Positions 41,388 to 53,306 of a DNA stretch of 64,000 nt are shown piece by piece. The stretch is from the NCBI GenBank assembly GCA_030142905.1, contig JASJOG010000247.1:248001-312000 (forward strand). The letters are read 5' to 3'. Each line of letters opens with the position of its first letter. Position 1 is the stretch's first letter. Source of the DNA: Heliopora coerulea. Lineage: Eukaryota; Cnidaria; Anthozoa; Scleralcyonacea; Helioporidae. The position numbers and the translations under genes are program-made. The notes under the pieces are model-generated. The model saw only the letters and a program-made list of their open reading frames with translations, was not told where the DNA came from and made no database searches.

Positions 41388-41993
41388 CTATAAAAAGAAA
41401 GCACTTTCGTTTTTATCAATATACTGCCAAGTTAACAGATCAACCACTACACATTTATTGAGAAGGATATGAAAGTTTAATTAGGTTGTGTTAACCGAAA
41501 AATTAAATCCAGTAAAACTGAACATTTTTACTCTGTTCGTTTGGCCAAGCTCTTCTCACTTATGCAACAAAGCGTACATGGAGACAGGTCATGAGGCGTA
41601 AAAGTCTATTTCAAAATCTTGGAGTAAAAAGGCGATGAAAATGGTCCGTCCAAGCTGAGCTCGAAAGACCACTGAGAAGACGAAACCCAAACGAACCATA
41701 GCTGTATGAAGCCGGATTCATTTCAAACAGTGTTTTACTGAAAAACACCTACATCAGTCGTCTCAGGTAACAACTCACGATGTGAGGTTACGGTGAAGAG
41801 AAATATATTGAGGATAATGTTTAATACTTGAAAATAGTTTTCTGCGTACATGGTGCCATACTATGAGTGTTTACCACTTCACAGCACCGTATCACAACTT
41901 GAAGAGGAAGAAAGATTGATTTTATAAGAGTTTTTCGCGGGAAAGATGGAAACGCTATTAAAGCTTGAATTGAAAATTTCATGATTAACCTAC

Positions 41994-42094
41994 ACTGCAA
42001 AAGTCAACTCGAAAAACTGAGTTTATTTGAGCGGGATTCGAACTCGCATCTTCGTGTTTCGAGACCACTGGTCTACCAGCTGAGCTATCGACAT
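41994..42094 (-). mobile_element. tRNA-like SINE (second copy of the 29835 family)
   Basis: Minus-strand A box TAGCTCAGCTGGTAGA and B box GAGTTCGAATCCC, with the family word ACTGCAAAAGTCAACT at the left. The acceptor arms (GTCGATA versus AAATAAAC) do not pair, so it is not a functional tRNA gene. Confidence 0.6.
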
Positions 42095-42099
42095 TTATG

Positions 42100-43474
42100 A
42101 GTTTGTTTTAACCATTTTACCGTGTATGATGATGGACTCGTAGTCCGAAAACTTGGTTTTATCCTTTTATTGTAATTTGCTCGAGCCAGGAGAAGCATAC
42201 TTATTAAACGAATTCCTCTACATTTACTCTTCACGGTCGAGTTTCTTCTCCGTTTAAAACATTAGATTTTGTGGTAGATTTCATCTCGATACGTTCAACG
42301 AGGAAGTAAATTGTTTTTCTGTTCGAATGCGTATCACCATGACTATTTGCTACCATATGACAACTTCGCCGATGAGGTAGCTTTATACAGATGTTGTTGT
42401 AATGAAGATAACAATCCATGCACAGAAAGGATTATAGTGGCAGGTTAGGGAGGTCAATCTAGATGCTGAATCCTATTGCAGCAGGATATAATGATGCATT
42501 GATCCGTGGGTCCTACCAGCTATCTTATATAGGGAAGTTCAACAAGCACGGTGGGTTTCTGGATAAATAATTAAACAACATAGTTTCGTCTTCTAAGGAA
42601 TCAAAACGTCACTCGACTATGCGTATTTACAAATTTTCAGGTTAATCAGATTAATGCAACTAAGCTAATTAAGTTTTTGTATGAGTTTACACCCATTCAT
42701 AAATTGCTATACCTGCGTAGTGAACTATATGAGTTTCGTAATTTAGTTCATTAATTAATTTAGTGACATTTTTGTATGTCATCATACCACATAATGGCCA
42801 TTAAACAAGAAAAACACGACACTAAGAAGACCGAACGTCACTGGATCAAAAGTCATGATGAATTTTACAAACCTGGAGTTTCACTTCTTCTGGAATTATA
42901 TTATGAGGAGGAAGATCCAACACATCAGTCTGACCTAAAATGCAAGTTGAATGAACAAAAATGTAATGTCCAATGCAGGATAGAAAATATTCCCTAATCC
43001 ACGAAGGCAAGCATTAAAACGGTGCATCATTTACCCACAGAATTTAATCTAATAAAAATAATTAGTTTGGAAATGGACTCTTCCACAAGTTAACTGGCAA
43101 TGAATACATTAAGGATAAAAAGTTGTCGTTTTAGCTCGTTGGAGCAAGCGCAAAAAACCGCCGTTTTTCGGCAAAACTTTACTACGTGACCTACTTGATT
43201 TCTTAAGACATGTACGTCTGATTCACTTCAATTTTTACAAATTTTAAAATTTTTCAGTTCGTCAGTTTTCGAAGGAAATTAAAAACAAACGTCAAACTCT
43301 AAAAATCCTACTTGAACACTTTTAAACTTATTTGCCTTTTGAATTCAACGTCAATAATGCAGATGTCTAACAAAGTGTTGACATATTTTCACACATGAGA
43401 AATCCTCTATTCATTTTAGCTCCCTTAATTTCATATGTCTTCCCCTTTAAAACCCGCATTGTCGAAAAAATTTC
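42100..43474. other. No gene seen
   Basis: Downstream of the Roc-COR stop codon. The 73-codon plus-strand ORF at 42776-42997 has no domain signature. AT-rich, with no clear TE ends. Confidence 0.4.
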
Positions 43475-45492
43475 CTACATACCGGTACTTAGCCAGGCCT
43501 CCACTAATTTTAGATCGAACTTTTCAGGCTGGTATTCGTCTTCTAAACAAAGTGCAGGTTCTTGGTTGTCATACTTCCTTTGTAGGTCACTGAGTGACCA
43601 GAAGTGGCCACAGTCGTCAAAATTACACTGCGTCTTGCCATGACGGGCACAGGTTCCTTCTTTGCCAAAGCAGGCGGAACACTTCACTGCAAGCTCATGA
43701 CTTGTCGAGCCGAAAAATAGTTGGTCTGGAGATTCAAGATCGCTCAAGCATCTGCACATTATGTCCTTCAGGTTCGTGGCAAACTTCCGATGAATATGAA
43801 GGTCGGTTTCTTTGGGAACCACGCCAATCTTGATGGACTCGATGAGCTTGATCAAATAAACAGCGAACACATTACCATCTATGGTAAGCGGAAGCAAGGA
43901 GTAGTTGCAGTAGAAAGAAGGCTTTACTTGTTGGTTAGGGAAGAGTTTTTCCCACTCAATAATCAATTTCACTTGAAGTTTGGAGTATAGTCCAAGTGGC
44001 ACAAGCTTGTGACGAAATTTGAGAAACAGCGAAACGATAGGGCTACTTTTCAGCTTCTCTTCTATCTTCTCTCCTTCTCTCATGGAAGGGGCTACTGAAG
44101 GAACATAAAAAGCTTCCTCTCCATCATGTTTGCATGGCGAAATCAGATTGAACCTCTGCATTAACTCCTCCAAAAGTTCTCCGTGAGGTTGATTCTTAAG
44201 GTGTTTTCGAAACAAAATTCCTTTCTTCTTAAATTCATCGAAGGTGCGCCTATCAAAGGCATCGCATACATCAGGCACGGTAATTACTTTCACAAAGAAG
44301 TTCGCTAGCCAAGCAGGGTCCAGGACTACCACGCGTGACCCACTGAAGTGTACAACTACACCTTGGCGGTGTAGATATGTGATCACATGATCGAACTGCT
44401 TCACACCATAGGTCTTAACTTCTTCCTTTGCCTCCTCAACTGGAATATACCGGCAGTTCGGTGATAGCTTCCGGCTTAATGCAGCTTCAAAATGCATCCA
44501 CTTCAAAGGCATTGGCTTTTCCTGTTTAAGGATTGCCTTGGAGACATCAAAAAGTTTTTTACGAAGCTTTTGTATGTCATCTCCAACGTTCACCGCTAGG
44601 GTGTTGTCGATGAGGAAGAACTCCGGAAAGACATTGGTAAATGTATTCCCAGAGATGACATTTTTGATCCGCTCTTTTACTTCTTCTATCACGCTGACAT
44701 CGTGGTTAATTTTATCGAGGTTTGTTAGAGCAATCAAAACTGGTGGAAGGGTAAACTTCTCTCCTTTGGAAGTCGATAGGTAACCATTATTATCACAAGA
44801 TTGCTCTCCTTCACCAGTTGTCAAAATCTCCAACACCCTCAACCATGACGAAAAATAGTCCAAATTGGTTTCACAAAGAGGATTTTTAAACTTGATTTCG
44901 GCACGAGCAGTTGTAGGTTTAAATCTGGGCTGAGCAATATTATCTAGCGGCATGGAAAGGTCGTGAACTAAAACATATGGACAGTGAGGTTTTAGAAAGC
45001 ACGCATGGGTATCGTAGTAGATCGACTGTCCCGCAAAATCAAACAGAAATATCCGTAAAACATCTTCGTTGTCATTGGACATCTGTAGTTGGAATTTGGA
45101 AATTTCTGCTGTTGTGGGTGGCTTTAGTGACGCCGGCGTATCCCCTTCAAATTTCTCCTGGTCTCCTCTTTTAATGTAGTCGACAGTCTTTTTATAAGAC
45201 ATAGTCTCTGCCTCACTCTGATTTGTCATAAATTCCTCCACATCTCTACTTTTCCAAGGATATTCCGCATTCTTTTCTGTTACCTCGACGACACCAACAT
45301 CAATCCCAGTGGTACTGAATTGGTTTTCCTGGAACGGCAGCCCTAAAAGACGTCTTTTCAGAGAAGTCTTCCCCGCCCTACCCTGCCCAACCAGCATAAT
45401 CGGAATTCGCGCGTTCGGCGTACTCCCTTCCTCAAGCGCTTGCAAATAGGCTTTCTTCAATGCCTCCTTCGAAACTGAATGTGAGTCTGTAC
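43475..45492 (-). CDS. Roc-COR (ROCO-type) GTPase, terminal exon
   Basis: The exon starts after acceptor TTTATTCAG with a split codon and TDSHSVSKEALKKAYLQALE, and ends at TAG (43475-43477) after EAWLSTGM. Numbering from the Leu/Lys at 45460: the Roc GTPase has P-loop VGQGRAGKTS (25-33), a Thr-containing switch I region (STTGIDVGVVEV), G3 DFAGQ (141-145) and G4 TNLDK (246-250). The COR domain begins near 320 (PMPLKWMHFEAALSRK...GVKQFDHVITYLHRQGVVVHF...LDPAWLANFFVKVI). The C-terminus has a Cys/His cluster (CSACFGKEGTCARHGKTQC) that may bind metal. No kinase or LRR domain is seen. ROCO proteins are dimeric GTP-driven switches; family members with death domains act in immune or death signalling. 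The exon is intact. Confidence 0.93.
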
Positions 45493-45695
45493 CTGAATAA
45501 AATAAATTAGTACCAAGTAAAGCGTAATACCGAGGTCAGAATTAATCGATTAAAAAGTGTAGAAATTTCACCATCATGTAGACACATTACTTCTACAAGG
45601 GTCCAACCTGGGGAAAAAACCCTCCCCTCAAAACTCGGTTATTTTCACTTAATCGGTGTCATTTATCAGATATTTTCAGCGTTGTCGTGTAGGAA

Positions 45696-46595
45696 GGTCT
45701 TGTCCGCACTTTAGCCTGTTCCCAAGCTACCCAGAAATTGGGGAACTAAAACGTGGAACCGCTAAGCGTGTTGCTCGTGAAACAAGATGAAATCGCCAAG
45801 TCAGATGAAATCGTCTGAGTCTGCTAAAATACGTTTCCAGGGAGTCTGCTCTGCGTATCGAAGTTTGCACCACCACCACCGTAACAAAGTTTGCAACACA
45901 CAACGTAATTATTAGGTCTTGTCCGCACTTTAGGTTGTTCCCAAGCTACCCATAAATTGGGGAAGTAAAACGTCGAACCGCCAAGCGTGCTGCTTGTGAA
46001 ACCAGGGCCGCCGAGAGGAAGGGGAGGGCAGAAGGGGCAAATTGCCCAGGGCCCCTAACTCAAAGGGCCCCCCCCCAATTTGGAAGGATTTAGCATGGGT
46101 TGGTTTTGACTAATCGGCGATAATCTACCAGACATAAAATGATTAACCTTTATGATGTAAACAAATTAAAATTTATACAGAACGTCTTACAGAAACGGAA
46201 AGGTTTTTTGGGTTTTTGCATTTTCCTGTAACAATTTAAATTACAGCTTTAATAAAGTGCATCTTACACGACGTATTGACATTGAAACGCAAGGATGCGA
46301 AGGGATAATTAGTGCTATACAGGGGGTAACGGGTTCACCTGCTTTCAAAACTTCATGTAAGCTGGGGCCCTATTTCTGACATCATAGGCTATGACATCAT
46401 AAATAGGGTACCAGAAAAATTTTTGCCCCGGACCCCGCTAATTCTCTCGGCGGCCCTGCGTGAAACAAGATGAAATCGCCAAGTCAGATGAAATCGTCTG
46501 AGTCTGCTGAAATACGTTTCCAGGGTGTCTGCTTTACGTATCGAAGTTTGCACACCACCACCGTAACAAAGTTTGCAACACACAACGTAATTATT
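45696..46595 (+). repeat. Tandem duplication (about 220-bp unit), second unit interrupted
   Basis: Unit 1 (45696-45914) and unit 2 (45915-46595) both run from GGTCTTGTCCGCACTTTAG to CACAACGTAATTATT. Unit 2 contains the MITE at 46003-46458. After unit 2, degenerate repeats of CAAAGTTTGCA-CACACAACG continue to about 46740. Confidence 0.9.
46003..46458. mobile_element. hAT-type MITE, 456 bp (CAGGGCCGCCGAGAG family)
   Basis: Ends CAGGGCCGCCGAGAGG and TTCTCTCGGCGGCCCTG. Target duplication TGTGAAAC (45995-46002) and CGTGAAAC (46459-46466). The first tandem unit shows the uninterrupted site (CTCGTGAAACAAGATG), proving the insertion and its boundaries. Same family as 12326-12630. Confidence 0.93.
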
Positions 46596-46739
46596 AACCA
46601 CAAAACAAAGTTTGCACTACACAACGAAGTTATGCATCACAAAGAGTTTGCACGACACAGCAAACTTTTCACCGAAAAACAAACTTTGTATCACATAAAA
46701 AAGGTTTTCAACACACAACTGAGTTCACACCGAACGTAA

Positions 46740-47427
46740 TGAAGTTTACAACTTTCCAAGAATACGCCCACAACATTTTGGATATGTTAATGAGATAGTT
46801 TATTACCTCAACTATACTGAAGGGCACACCATTGTGACTGACGAGGAAATTCTGAATAACGTTACGACTATTCAAAGAAATCACTTGAAAATGTGGACGT
46901 GAAAGCCTCTCATGACCGGAAACATCACAAAATCAAAAATATCTTAGCTCTCGAAGCCTGACATGACACGTAACTTCCCAGACCCTTTCATCCTCCTCGC
47001 AGACTTGTTCGGTTTTTGTCACACAACCGCAAAGTATCCTCTATTTATACTTTTTTTGAAAAAATCATCATGAAGAGGAATAAAAATAATTTTTGTTTCA
47101 CTCAAGTGATGGCCCATTAACCGATAAATTACTATGCTAACATTACTTTGACTTAATGAAGTTTTGTACCACGCGATGCATTCACGTGCAAAGTTTCAAC
47201 TGACTCGGTTGAATAGTCTCGAAAACATACGTTATTTTCCCGCAATCACAACGCTCTATCCATAACCTGAATTCATACATTTCAAAAACGAATTGAGATA
47301 TGCAAGGCCTGTGAACGCCCTTCCGCGTATTTTTAGAGCTTTTTCATATGAAAGAAACTTAAATTCCATTGCATTTCATCTCTAAATTTTCCTAAAATAA
47401 AAAATTTGAAAACTTAAAATCCATGGA
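46740..47427. other. No gene seen (intron of the Roc-COR gene)
   Basis: AT-rich; nothing recognised between the degenerate repeats and the death-like-domain exon. Confidence 0.4.
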
Positions 47428-47772
47428 TTACTCTTCCCCACCAGTATCGATAAAATATCCAGATCGGACATGCTGAGATAGAGAGGTTAAAAGAAACTTC
47501 TCAAGCACTCCAGCTAGCTTTTGTCTCGTCCCTCCCCGCTCCATGGAACGTGTAAGCATCGTAAGAGCCTTGTGCGTTTCGTCTTCATTAACTCTGGAGT
47601 AACTTATACTGTCAATTTCGTGCGGTACAAATAGACCTGTCAGTAAGGCTACTTCCTTTACTTTTTTCCTTTACTTTCAGGGAGGACATTAACTCCTCCG
47701 ATATTCTTGCAAGATTTTTCCCAACTTCATCAACCACCACCTTCATTTGTAAACGGTCCGGTAATGCTCGTT
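47428..47772 (-). pseudogene. Death-like-domain exon, frameshifted, upstream of Roc-COR
   Basis: After acceptor TTTTTATAG the frame reads RALPDRLQMKVVVDEVGKNL, then ARISEELMSSLKVKE. A 13-bp imperfect tandem duplication (TTCCTTTACTTTT and TTCCTTTACTTTC, 47653-47678, plus strand) then shifts the frame. The other frame continues EVALLTGLFVPHEIDSISYS, RVNEDETHKALTMLTRSMER and GGTRQKLAGVLEKFLL, a death-fold pattern (helix spacing, LA-LL---E-I---...ALTML). It reaches a TAA at 47428. If a donor at 47437-47441 (GTGGGG) is used, the phase (1) joins correctly to 45492, giving a Death-Roc-COR order. The shift could be a real lesion or a sequencing error. Confidence 0.6.
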
Positions 47773-48812
47773 CTATAAAAAGGGATATTAATAGAATTTA
47801 ACGATAGCCAGTGTTTCAGTGAAGGCGATTTAAAAATTGTTTTCTGAGTAGACTGTGAGTTTGAAAACGATCAAAACTACCCTATAAGCAAAAAAATACA
47901 GTTCAATGCCAAGGCAGAAAAGGATCCGTTGACATACTTTCTGAGAGCGAAAGGAAAGGTAGAAAAGAAGAAAAAGGTCTCATACGCAAAAAGTGCGCTC
48001 TACAGATGCCAGTAAGCTGAAGTTAAATAACCGAAAAAGAATGAAATTGACTTCATGAAGTTAATACATTAACCCACGAGGACATCAAGCACTGGGAGAG
48101 AAAATGTGCGACGAGAATAACTTTCCGCTAATGTTAAATAGTCAGTTCTGTTTCCTTTTTACATATGAAGAAAAGTAGGAGAGAAGAACCTCTAAAGCCC
48201 ATCCCACAACAGCAAATTTTCTGTGACAAAGATACTTGTTCGTGTATAAAGACAGCAAATGCTATGTTGAAAAGTCGTTTGCCTATGCGCCAGAAATGAC
48301 TATGGACAGTGGAGACAAAACCAAAGAAGCCACTGCCAACCTCTGAGTATGTGGCAAATTTGCTTTGACGGCTGGTGCACACCAACAAATTTTAGGCATA
48401 TGACATATTGTCTTTGCCACATAAAAACTGGTGCGCCAGTTTTTCAGCAAATGTATTTGTCACATAAAATTCGGGCAAATTTTCTCATGCACACGAGCAA
48501 ATAAAAATGGTTACTGAAAAATTGCCACAAAAAATGCGCTCGTGTAGACTAGGCTTAAAAAGTAATTACGAAATGTCACTATCCATCGTGGGTAAATTAA
48601 AAGAAAAAGGTCATTCCACGATTAGGCCGGATCGTTAAAGAAAGAGGCTTTAAGTCATCAGGATGAAAGGGACTGTTCGACAATATACAATAATTCCATA
48701 AAACCAAAGTAACTGGTTACGACTTGGCGGATAGCCAAGTAATGCTAATTTCGATCACTAAACATTTTCCAAAACAAATACAATTTGGGAAATATGACAC
48801 AGATTTTAATAG
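47773..48812. other. No gene seen
   Basis: Expected position of further 5' exons of the Death-Roc-COR gene, but none was recognised. A repetitive patch at 48370-48550 has alternating TTTGCCACATAAAA, TTTGTCACATAAAA and GCAAATAAAAATGG words. Confidence 0.4.
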
Positions 48813-49313
48813 ATGATGCAATCGATTTTCCTCAGTCACAAAATGGGAAAATATTGCCTGTTCGTGGACATACATTTAATGGTGACTCGTATCAATCGAA
48901 GCAGAGGAGTTGTGGGTAAATTAAATCACAAAACAATTGAAGTAAGACTTGAAGGGATAATAAATATCTCCCAAATAAAAACAAGTGAAATTCACAAGGC
49001 TGAAATTTTTGGCTCTTTCCTCCTGGTTTTGCTGAATATATTTAATCACGACATTTTAACTACGCCTCTCCATCATCCAGTCTGGGAAACGATAGTCTGT
49101 ACAATCTCCGCCGTAACAGGTAGCACCATCAAGCCCCGGAGACGTAATCAGTGTTTTTCTTTCAAAATGAACTGGTATGACCAGCTGCCAACGGGTCGGC
49201 AATCTTTCCTCGCTGATCAAGACACCGGACATATTATTGCCCCATCACGCTATTTTGATGACATGGTTTCTCCATTTCAAACGCGTCCTCTGAATCTGTC
49301 ATCTAATGTATAA
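48813..49313 (+). CDS. Unrecognised ORF, 166 codons
   Basis: The longest open frame in the region not explained by a transposon. The N-terminal part (MGKYCLFVDIHLMVTRINRS) and C-terminal part (RRRNQCFSFKMNWYDQLPTG, then APSRYFDDMVSPFQTRPLN) show no motif that can be named. There is no signal peptide and one weak hydrophobic stretch (GSFLLVLLNIF). It may be chance or a decayed element. Confidence 0.2.
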   Translation: MMQSIFLSHKMGKYCLFVDIHLMVTRINRSRGVVGKLNHKTIEVRLEGIINISQIKTSEIHKAEIFGSFLLVLLNIFNHDILTTPLHHPVWETIVCTISAVTGSTIKPRRRNQCFSFKMNWYDQLPTGRQSFLADQDTGHIIAPSRYFDDMVSPFQTRPLNLSSNV

Positions 49314-50084
49314 CTTTACAATATATAACTGATATAAGTTAACTTTTTTTCCCACCCGAACGTTACGCCCCTCGAAATTAGCGGCCGCTAATGGGCACTA
49401 AACCCGAGTGTAGCGAGGGCCGCTACTTTAGGAATTCTACGGTAAACACGTAGTTTTTTCTCAGGGTTGGTAAAACTAACTGAACAACCAATATCTGATC
49501 GCGGGTGCAGAACTGAAAGCTACTGGGAGGTTCCTTAAAATAATTGGCTCTTCATCGCCGATAATACATATAGTATATGTATAGTGTGTTAAAACAATCG
49601 CCTTGCGCTCCCCCGATTCCTTACAGCTGCATAGCACATCCAACGTAACTTCAATGCAGCTAGGACTAAGACATCAAGTGCGGGCTTTCAATAACTTGAC
49701 AATGAAACCAGAGCCCCACGGTTAAATGAAAAGTAAACAGCTTTTTCACTTGACTCGAATAACAAAGGACATCATCGAAATTCTTTGTTAAGGAACGCCA
49801 ACATGGTATGTCAACTATCATACGTTTTGTTTATTTTATTGTATACATAAATATTTACAGGGTATTTGACTGTAACCTGTCACCTGGCGAGAGACACTCC
49901 TTTTCTTGAGAACATACAAAACATCAAGATGATCTTGTTCCCAATAAATAGTCAATCAAATTGACACCAACAACGTGTTTCCGTGGTGTGTCAAACGATA
50001 AGTCTTTACATTAATAAGTTAGTTGTAAATTATCTTTTTATAGTGCTTTCCCAACACCCCGACTCAGACTCTACTATGTGACTA

Positions 50085-50753
50085 TTAAATTGAGTCTGGG
50101 TCAGTTCCTAGTAGAACAAGTCGGTGTTTCTCCACCTTGGGTCGTGGTAGGGACTTTGTAAGGATGTCCGCTGTCATCTCTTCTGTAGGAACATAACGAA
50201 TTCTCACTTCTCCGTTCTCTACCCTTTCTCGAATGAAATGTAACTTCGTATCAATGTGTTTGGAACGTTTGTGCATTACTGGGTTGTGACACATCTTTAT
50301 ACATGACTAGTAATCTTCTACAATTTCGGTTGGTAATTTGGTCGGACAACTAAAATCTTGCATGAGTGCTCTGAGGTATATCGCTTCTTGTACTGCTGCT
50401 GCCATAATTTGATATTCTGCTTCTGTAGATGAGAGTGCAACTGTTGGTTGCTTTTTAACTTCCCAATTAATCGCTCCCCCATTGCCTTGGAACGTGAAAT
50501 AGCAGCCTGTTGTTGATTTTCTGTCGTTGATGTCTCCACTCCAATCTGCATCAGAGTCTGCCAATAATTCTGTTGTGGAGTTCTTTGAGTAAGTTAGTTG
50601 CAAATGAATCGTTCCTTTCAGGTACCTCAGTAGGTGCTTTCCTGCCTTCCAGTGAGAATTATCGGGCTTGTTGAGGAACCGTGATAGTTGATTGATCGTG
50701 TTGAGAATATCTGGCCGTGTCTGTTTGCTTATGTAAAGTAGGTATCCAACCAA
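50085..50753 (-). pseudogene. Copia RNase H, with internal stop
   Basis: Reads LVGYLLYISKQTRPDILNTI, LADSDADWSGDINDRKSTTG (catalytic Asp region), VALSSTEAEYQIMAAAVQEA and, after a TAG near 50306, KHIDTKLHFIRERVENGEVR and TADILTKSLPRPK. These are the standard copia RNase H motifs, ending with a stop before 50085. Confidence 0.88.
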
Positions 50754-51490
50754 ACTTCTATATAGCTCTGGATCTATGAGCTGGGATTTTTCTATGCTCT
50801 TTACAAGTTTCAGGTTAACTTCTGCAGGTGTGGCTAAAGGTTTGCAGTCACTCCTATTGAATTTGTTCAGTACACTTTGGATGTATTTGTCTTGATCGAT
50901 TGTGATCTTGTCTTAACTCGCATTCCTAGGAACAAATACAATTCGCCTCGATAATCCATCTCGAATCTTTCCTTGAATACTGATTTGAGTGCATCAACAG
51001 CTTCACTGTTCTCTCCAGCGACTATAACGTCATCGACCCACACCAGTACATACGTGAACTTGTCTTCTGGTTCTTTTCTGACAAACAGACAACAGTCGTT
51101 GCGACTGCGTTGAAATCCTTTACTTAGAAGAAAGCCTTTTAAGGCTTGGTACCAATTCTTTGCCGCTTGTTTGAGACCATATATTGACTTATTCAGTAGG
51201 CGAACTAGTGTTTGTCCGCTTTCTCCTTCTTTGGTAAAACCTTCGGGCTGCTCAAGAAAAATTTCTTTTTTAGTTGGTGAATGGAGGAAGGCTGACTTGA
51301 CGTCCAGTTGGCCGAGGTACAGATCCTTCTGTGCCGCGATTCCCAATAAAATTCTAAAGGTCTCTGGTTTGCACGTTCGGACGTAGGTCTCGAAGAAATC
51401 TAGGCCTTCGACTTGTGCGAATCCCTTCGCTACGTACCAAGCTTTGAATTTGTCAACTTGGCCGTTTGGTCCGTACTTAACCTTATACAA
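50754..51490 (-). pseudogene. Copia reverse transcriptase, frameshifted
   Basis: YKVKYGPNGQVDKFKAWYVA, GQLDVKSAFLHSPTKKEIFL, SIYGLKQAAKNWY and the catalytic VLVWVDDVIVAG are all visible. At the 5' side the expected Trp codon of a VLPGKW-YKVK motif is a TAG (51488-51490). Near 50910 a one-base shift moves the frame, after which DQDKYIQSVLNKF and CKPLATPAEVNL continue in another frame. Confidence 0.88.
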
Positions 51491-51871
51491 CTATTTGCCA
51501 GGTAAGACCTTTTTATTCTTTGGTTTATCTACAAGCGTCCAAGTATTATTTTCGACAAGTGAATCATACTCTGTTTGCATCGCTTGATCCCAACTTTCGG
51601 CCTCTACTGACTTGGTGACTTCTTGATATGTTTTGGGCTCGCCTACATCTCCTTCTTGGACTGCGTTAAAATTATAGGAATGACCATATCTCTCGGGTGG
51701 GTGTCTACTTCTTGCGCTCCTCGGTAGTGGGTTTTCTACCTCATTGTCCACGACTTCCTCTTCTTGAGTTTCTTCGTCTGCAGTCGTTTGGTTTTCTTTA
51801 TCTTCCCACACTTGACCTTTAGTTGGTTTTTGTATGTTGTCCCTTTGGAGTAAGACATTTTCTAAATCCAA
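51491..51871 (-). pseudogene. Copia integrase-RT linker
   Basis: An acidic, low-complexity stretch (ENQTTADEETQEEEVVDNEV), then RSARSRHPPERYGHSYNFNA and AMQTEYDSLVENNTWTLVDK, which marks the start of the copia RT domain. It ends at the Trp-to-stop codon. Confidence 0.8.
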
Positions 51872-51958
51872 ATTTGGACTCTCGAAATCGGCATTTTCTT
51901 CATTTGGTACTTACTTGTAATCCAAAGGCTCAATTTGTCTTTCGTCGAATGTTTCGTT

Positions 51959-52540
51959 TCATGCTTTAACGACTTTCTTAGATTGGAACTCTTGTAAAAT
52001 ATACGCGATACTTTTGTCATTATATCCAAGAAATTTTGTCTTCACGGCTTTCGGGTCAAGTTTCTTCAAATTAGCTTTTCTTCGCATGGTGTATGCTGTG
52101 CAGCCAAATACTTTAAGACGCTTGGTTTTGGGGTTTCTCTTTGTGAATAGTTCAAAAAAGCTTTTCTCGTTTTTGTTTGAGCTAACACATAGATTGGTAA
52201 TATGCACAGCAGTTGTTAAGGCTTTCACCCAATATTTTCTTGGTAGCTTTGCTTGGATGAGTAAACATCGACCCATCTCCAATAAGGTCCTGTTGAAATG
52301 TTCTGCGACTGCATTCTGCTGTGGGGTCTCAGGAACTGTGAATTCTTGTTTCACTTTTGACTCTCGGAAGTAATCTCTAAATTGTTTCGACGTAAACTCC
52401 GTTTCACTGTCTGTCCGTAGCTTTCTAAGAGTTCTTGTTTCGGCTACATACTCTTACAACTTCTCGAGAGTTTCTGACTTCTGCTTCATAAACTTCATGA
52501 CTGCGTGCTTGCTGTACTCGTGCTTGTTGGTTTGTTGACT
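51959..52540 (-). pseudogene. Copia integrase, truncated
   Basis: Starts within the core: HEYSKHAVMKFMKQKSETLE, then a TAA, LRTDSETEFTSKQFRDYF (second catalytic Asp), ETPQQNAVAEHFNRTLLEMG (catalytic Glu) and RLKVFGCTAYTMRRK. The first Asp region and zinc finger are absent, because the sequence switches to the segmental duplication at about 52540-52555. Confidence 0.88.
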
Positions 52541-53306
52541 TTGGCGCAAGGACGCCTGGGTGCTCAGATCCCCAAAAAAGGGAAGAAAATTTGCTTAAAA
52601 ACTTGCTTAAAAATTTTAGAATTTCAAGGTTTAAAATGCCATGTCGTTTTTAGCAGCATATACTAGAAGAACTGATAAGTAATAGCATGTGACCTAGACA
52701 ATTGATTATTTTCCTTGGCTATATCAATACCAGATACATATAGTCCGTATGAAATACGAATAACGGGCCAGAAGTATGTGGCCGTATTAACGCAGGAGGG
52801 TCAAATTTCATGGCTGGTCTCTTTTAAGTGACGTCATGACAGTTATGCCACGATTACACTTCTAAACAACAGTTCTTGAGCACCAGGAATGCAGATAGAA
52901 TTTAATTGAAACGGGACTACACAGTACTATAAACATAACTGAATTTCATAAACAGGAACAATCTGTAGTACATACTATCCTTTTCACAACAAAGACCCCA
53001 AACTCACCAATTTTACATGTTACTTTAATTAATAAATTAACTTTCAACAGGATTTTGGAAAAAAATCTGGGACTTTCGATTGAATTGCTTTGTGCAATTA
53101 CACTGACGTAATCATTTTGCAATATAACGGATATTGCTTGTCAAGTTTTATTTTTCTTTGTCATTTAATAGGGGTGGTATTACATTGCTTACTTTGTAAA
53201 GGAAATGGCTGTTTTCAAAGTCTACGACATGATATGTCACAGACATTTTCGATTAAAACAGAAAATCGTTATTGCTTCTCAAGATTAGATTTCGTTTGTC
53301 ACTAAT

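Larger units (their letters stand above)
50085..52540 (-). mobile_element. Ty1/copia retrotransposon, 5'-truncated and decayed
   Basis: Integrase, reverse transcriptase and RNase H are in copia order on the minus strand, but Gag, protease and the integrase N-terminus are missing because the sequence ends at the start of segmental copy 2 (about 52540-52555). No LTR pair could be identified. Stops and frameshifts occur in every domain. Confidence 0.9.
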
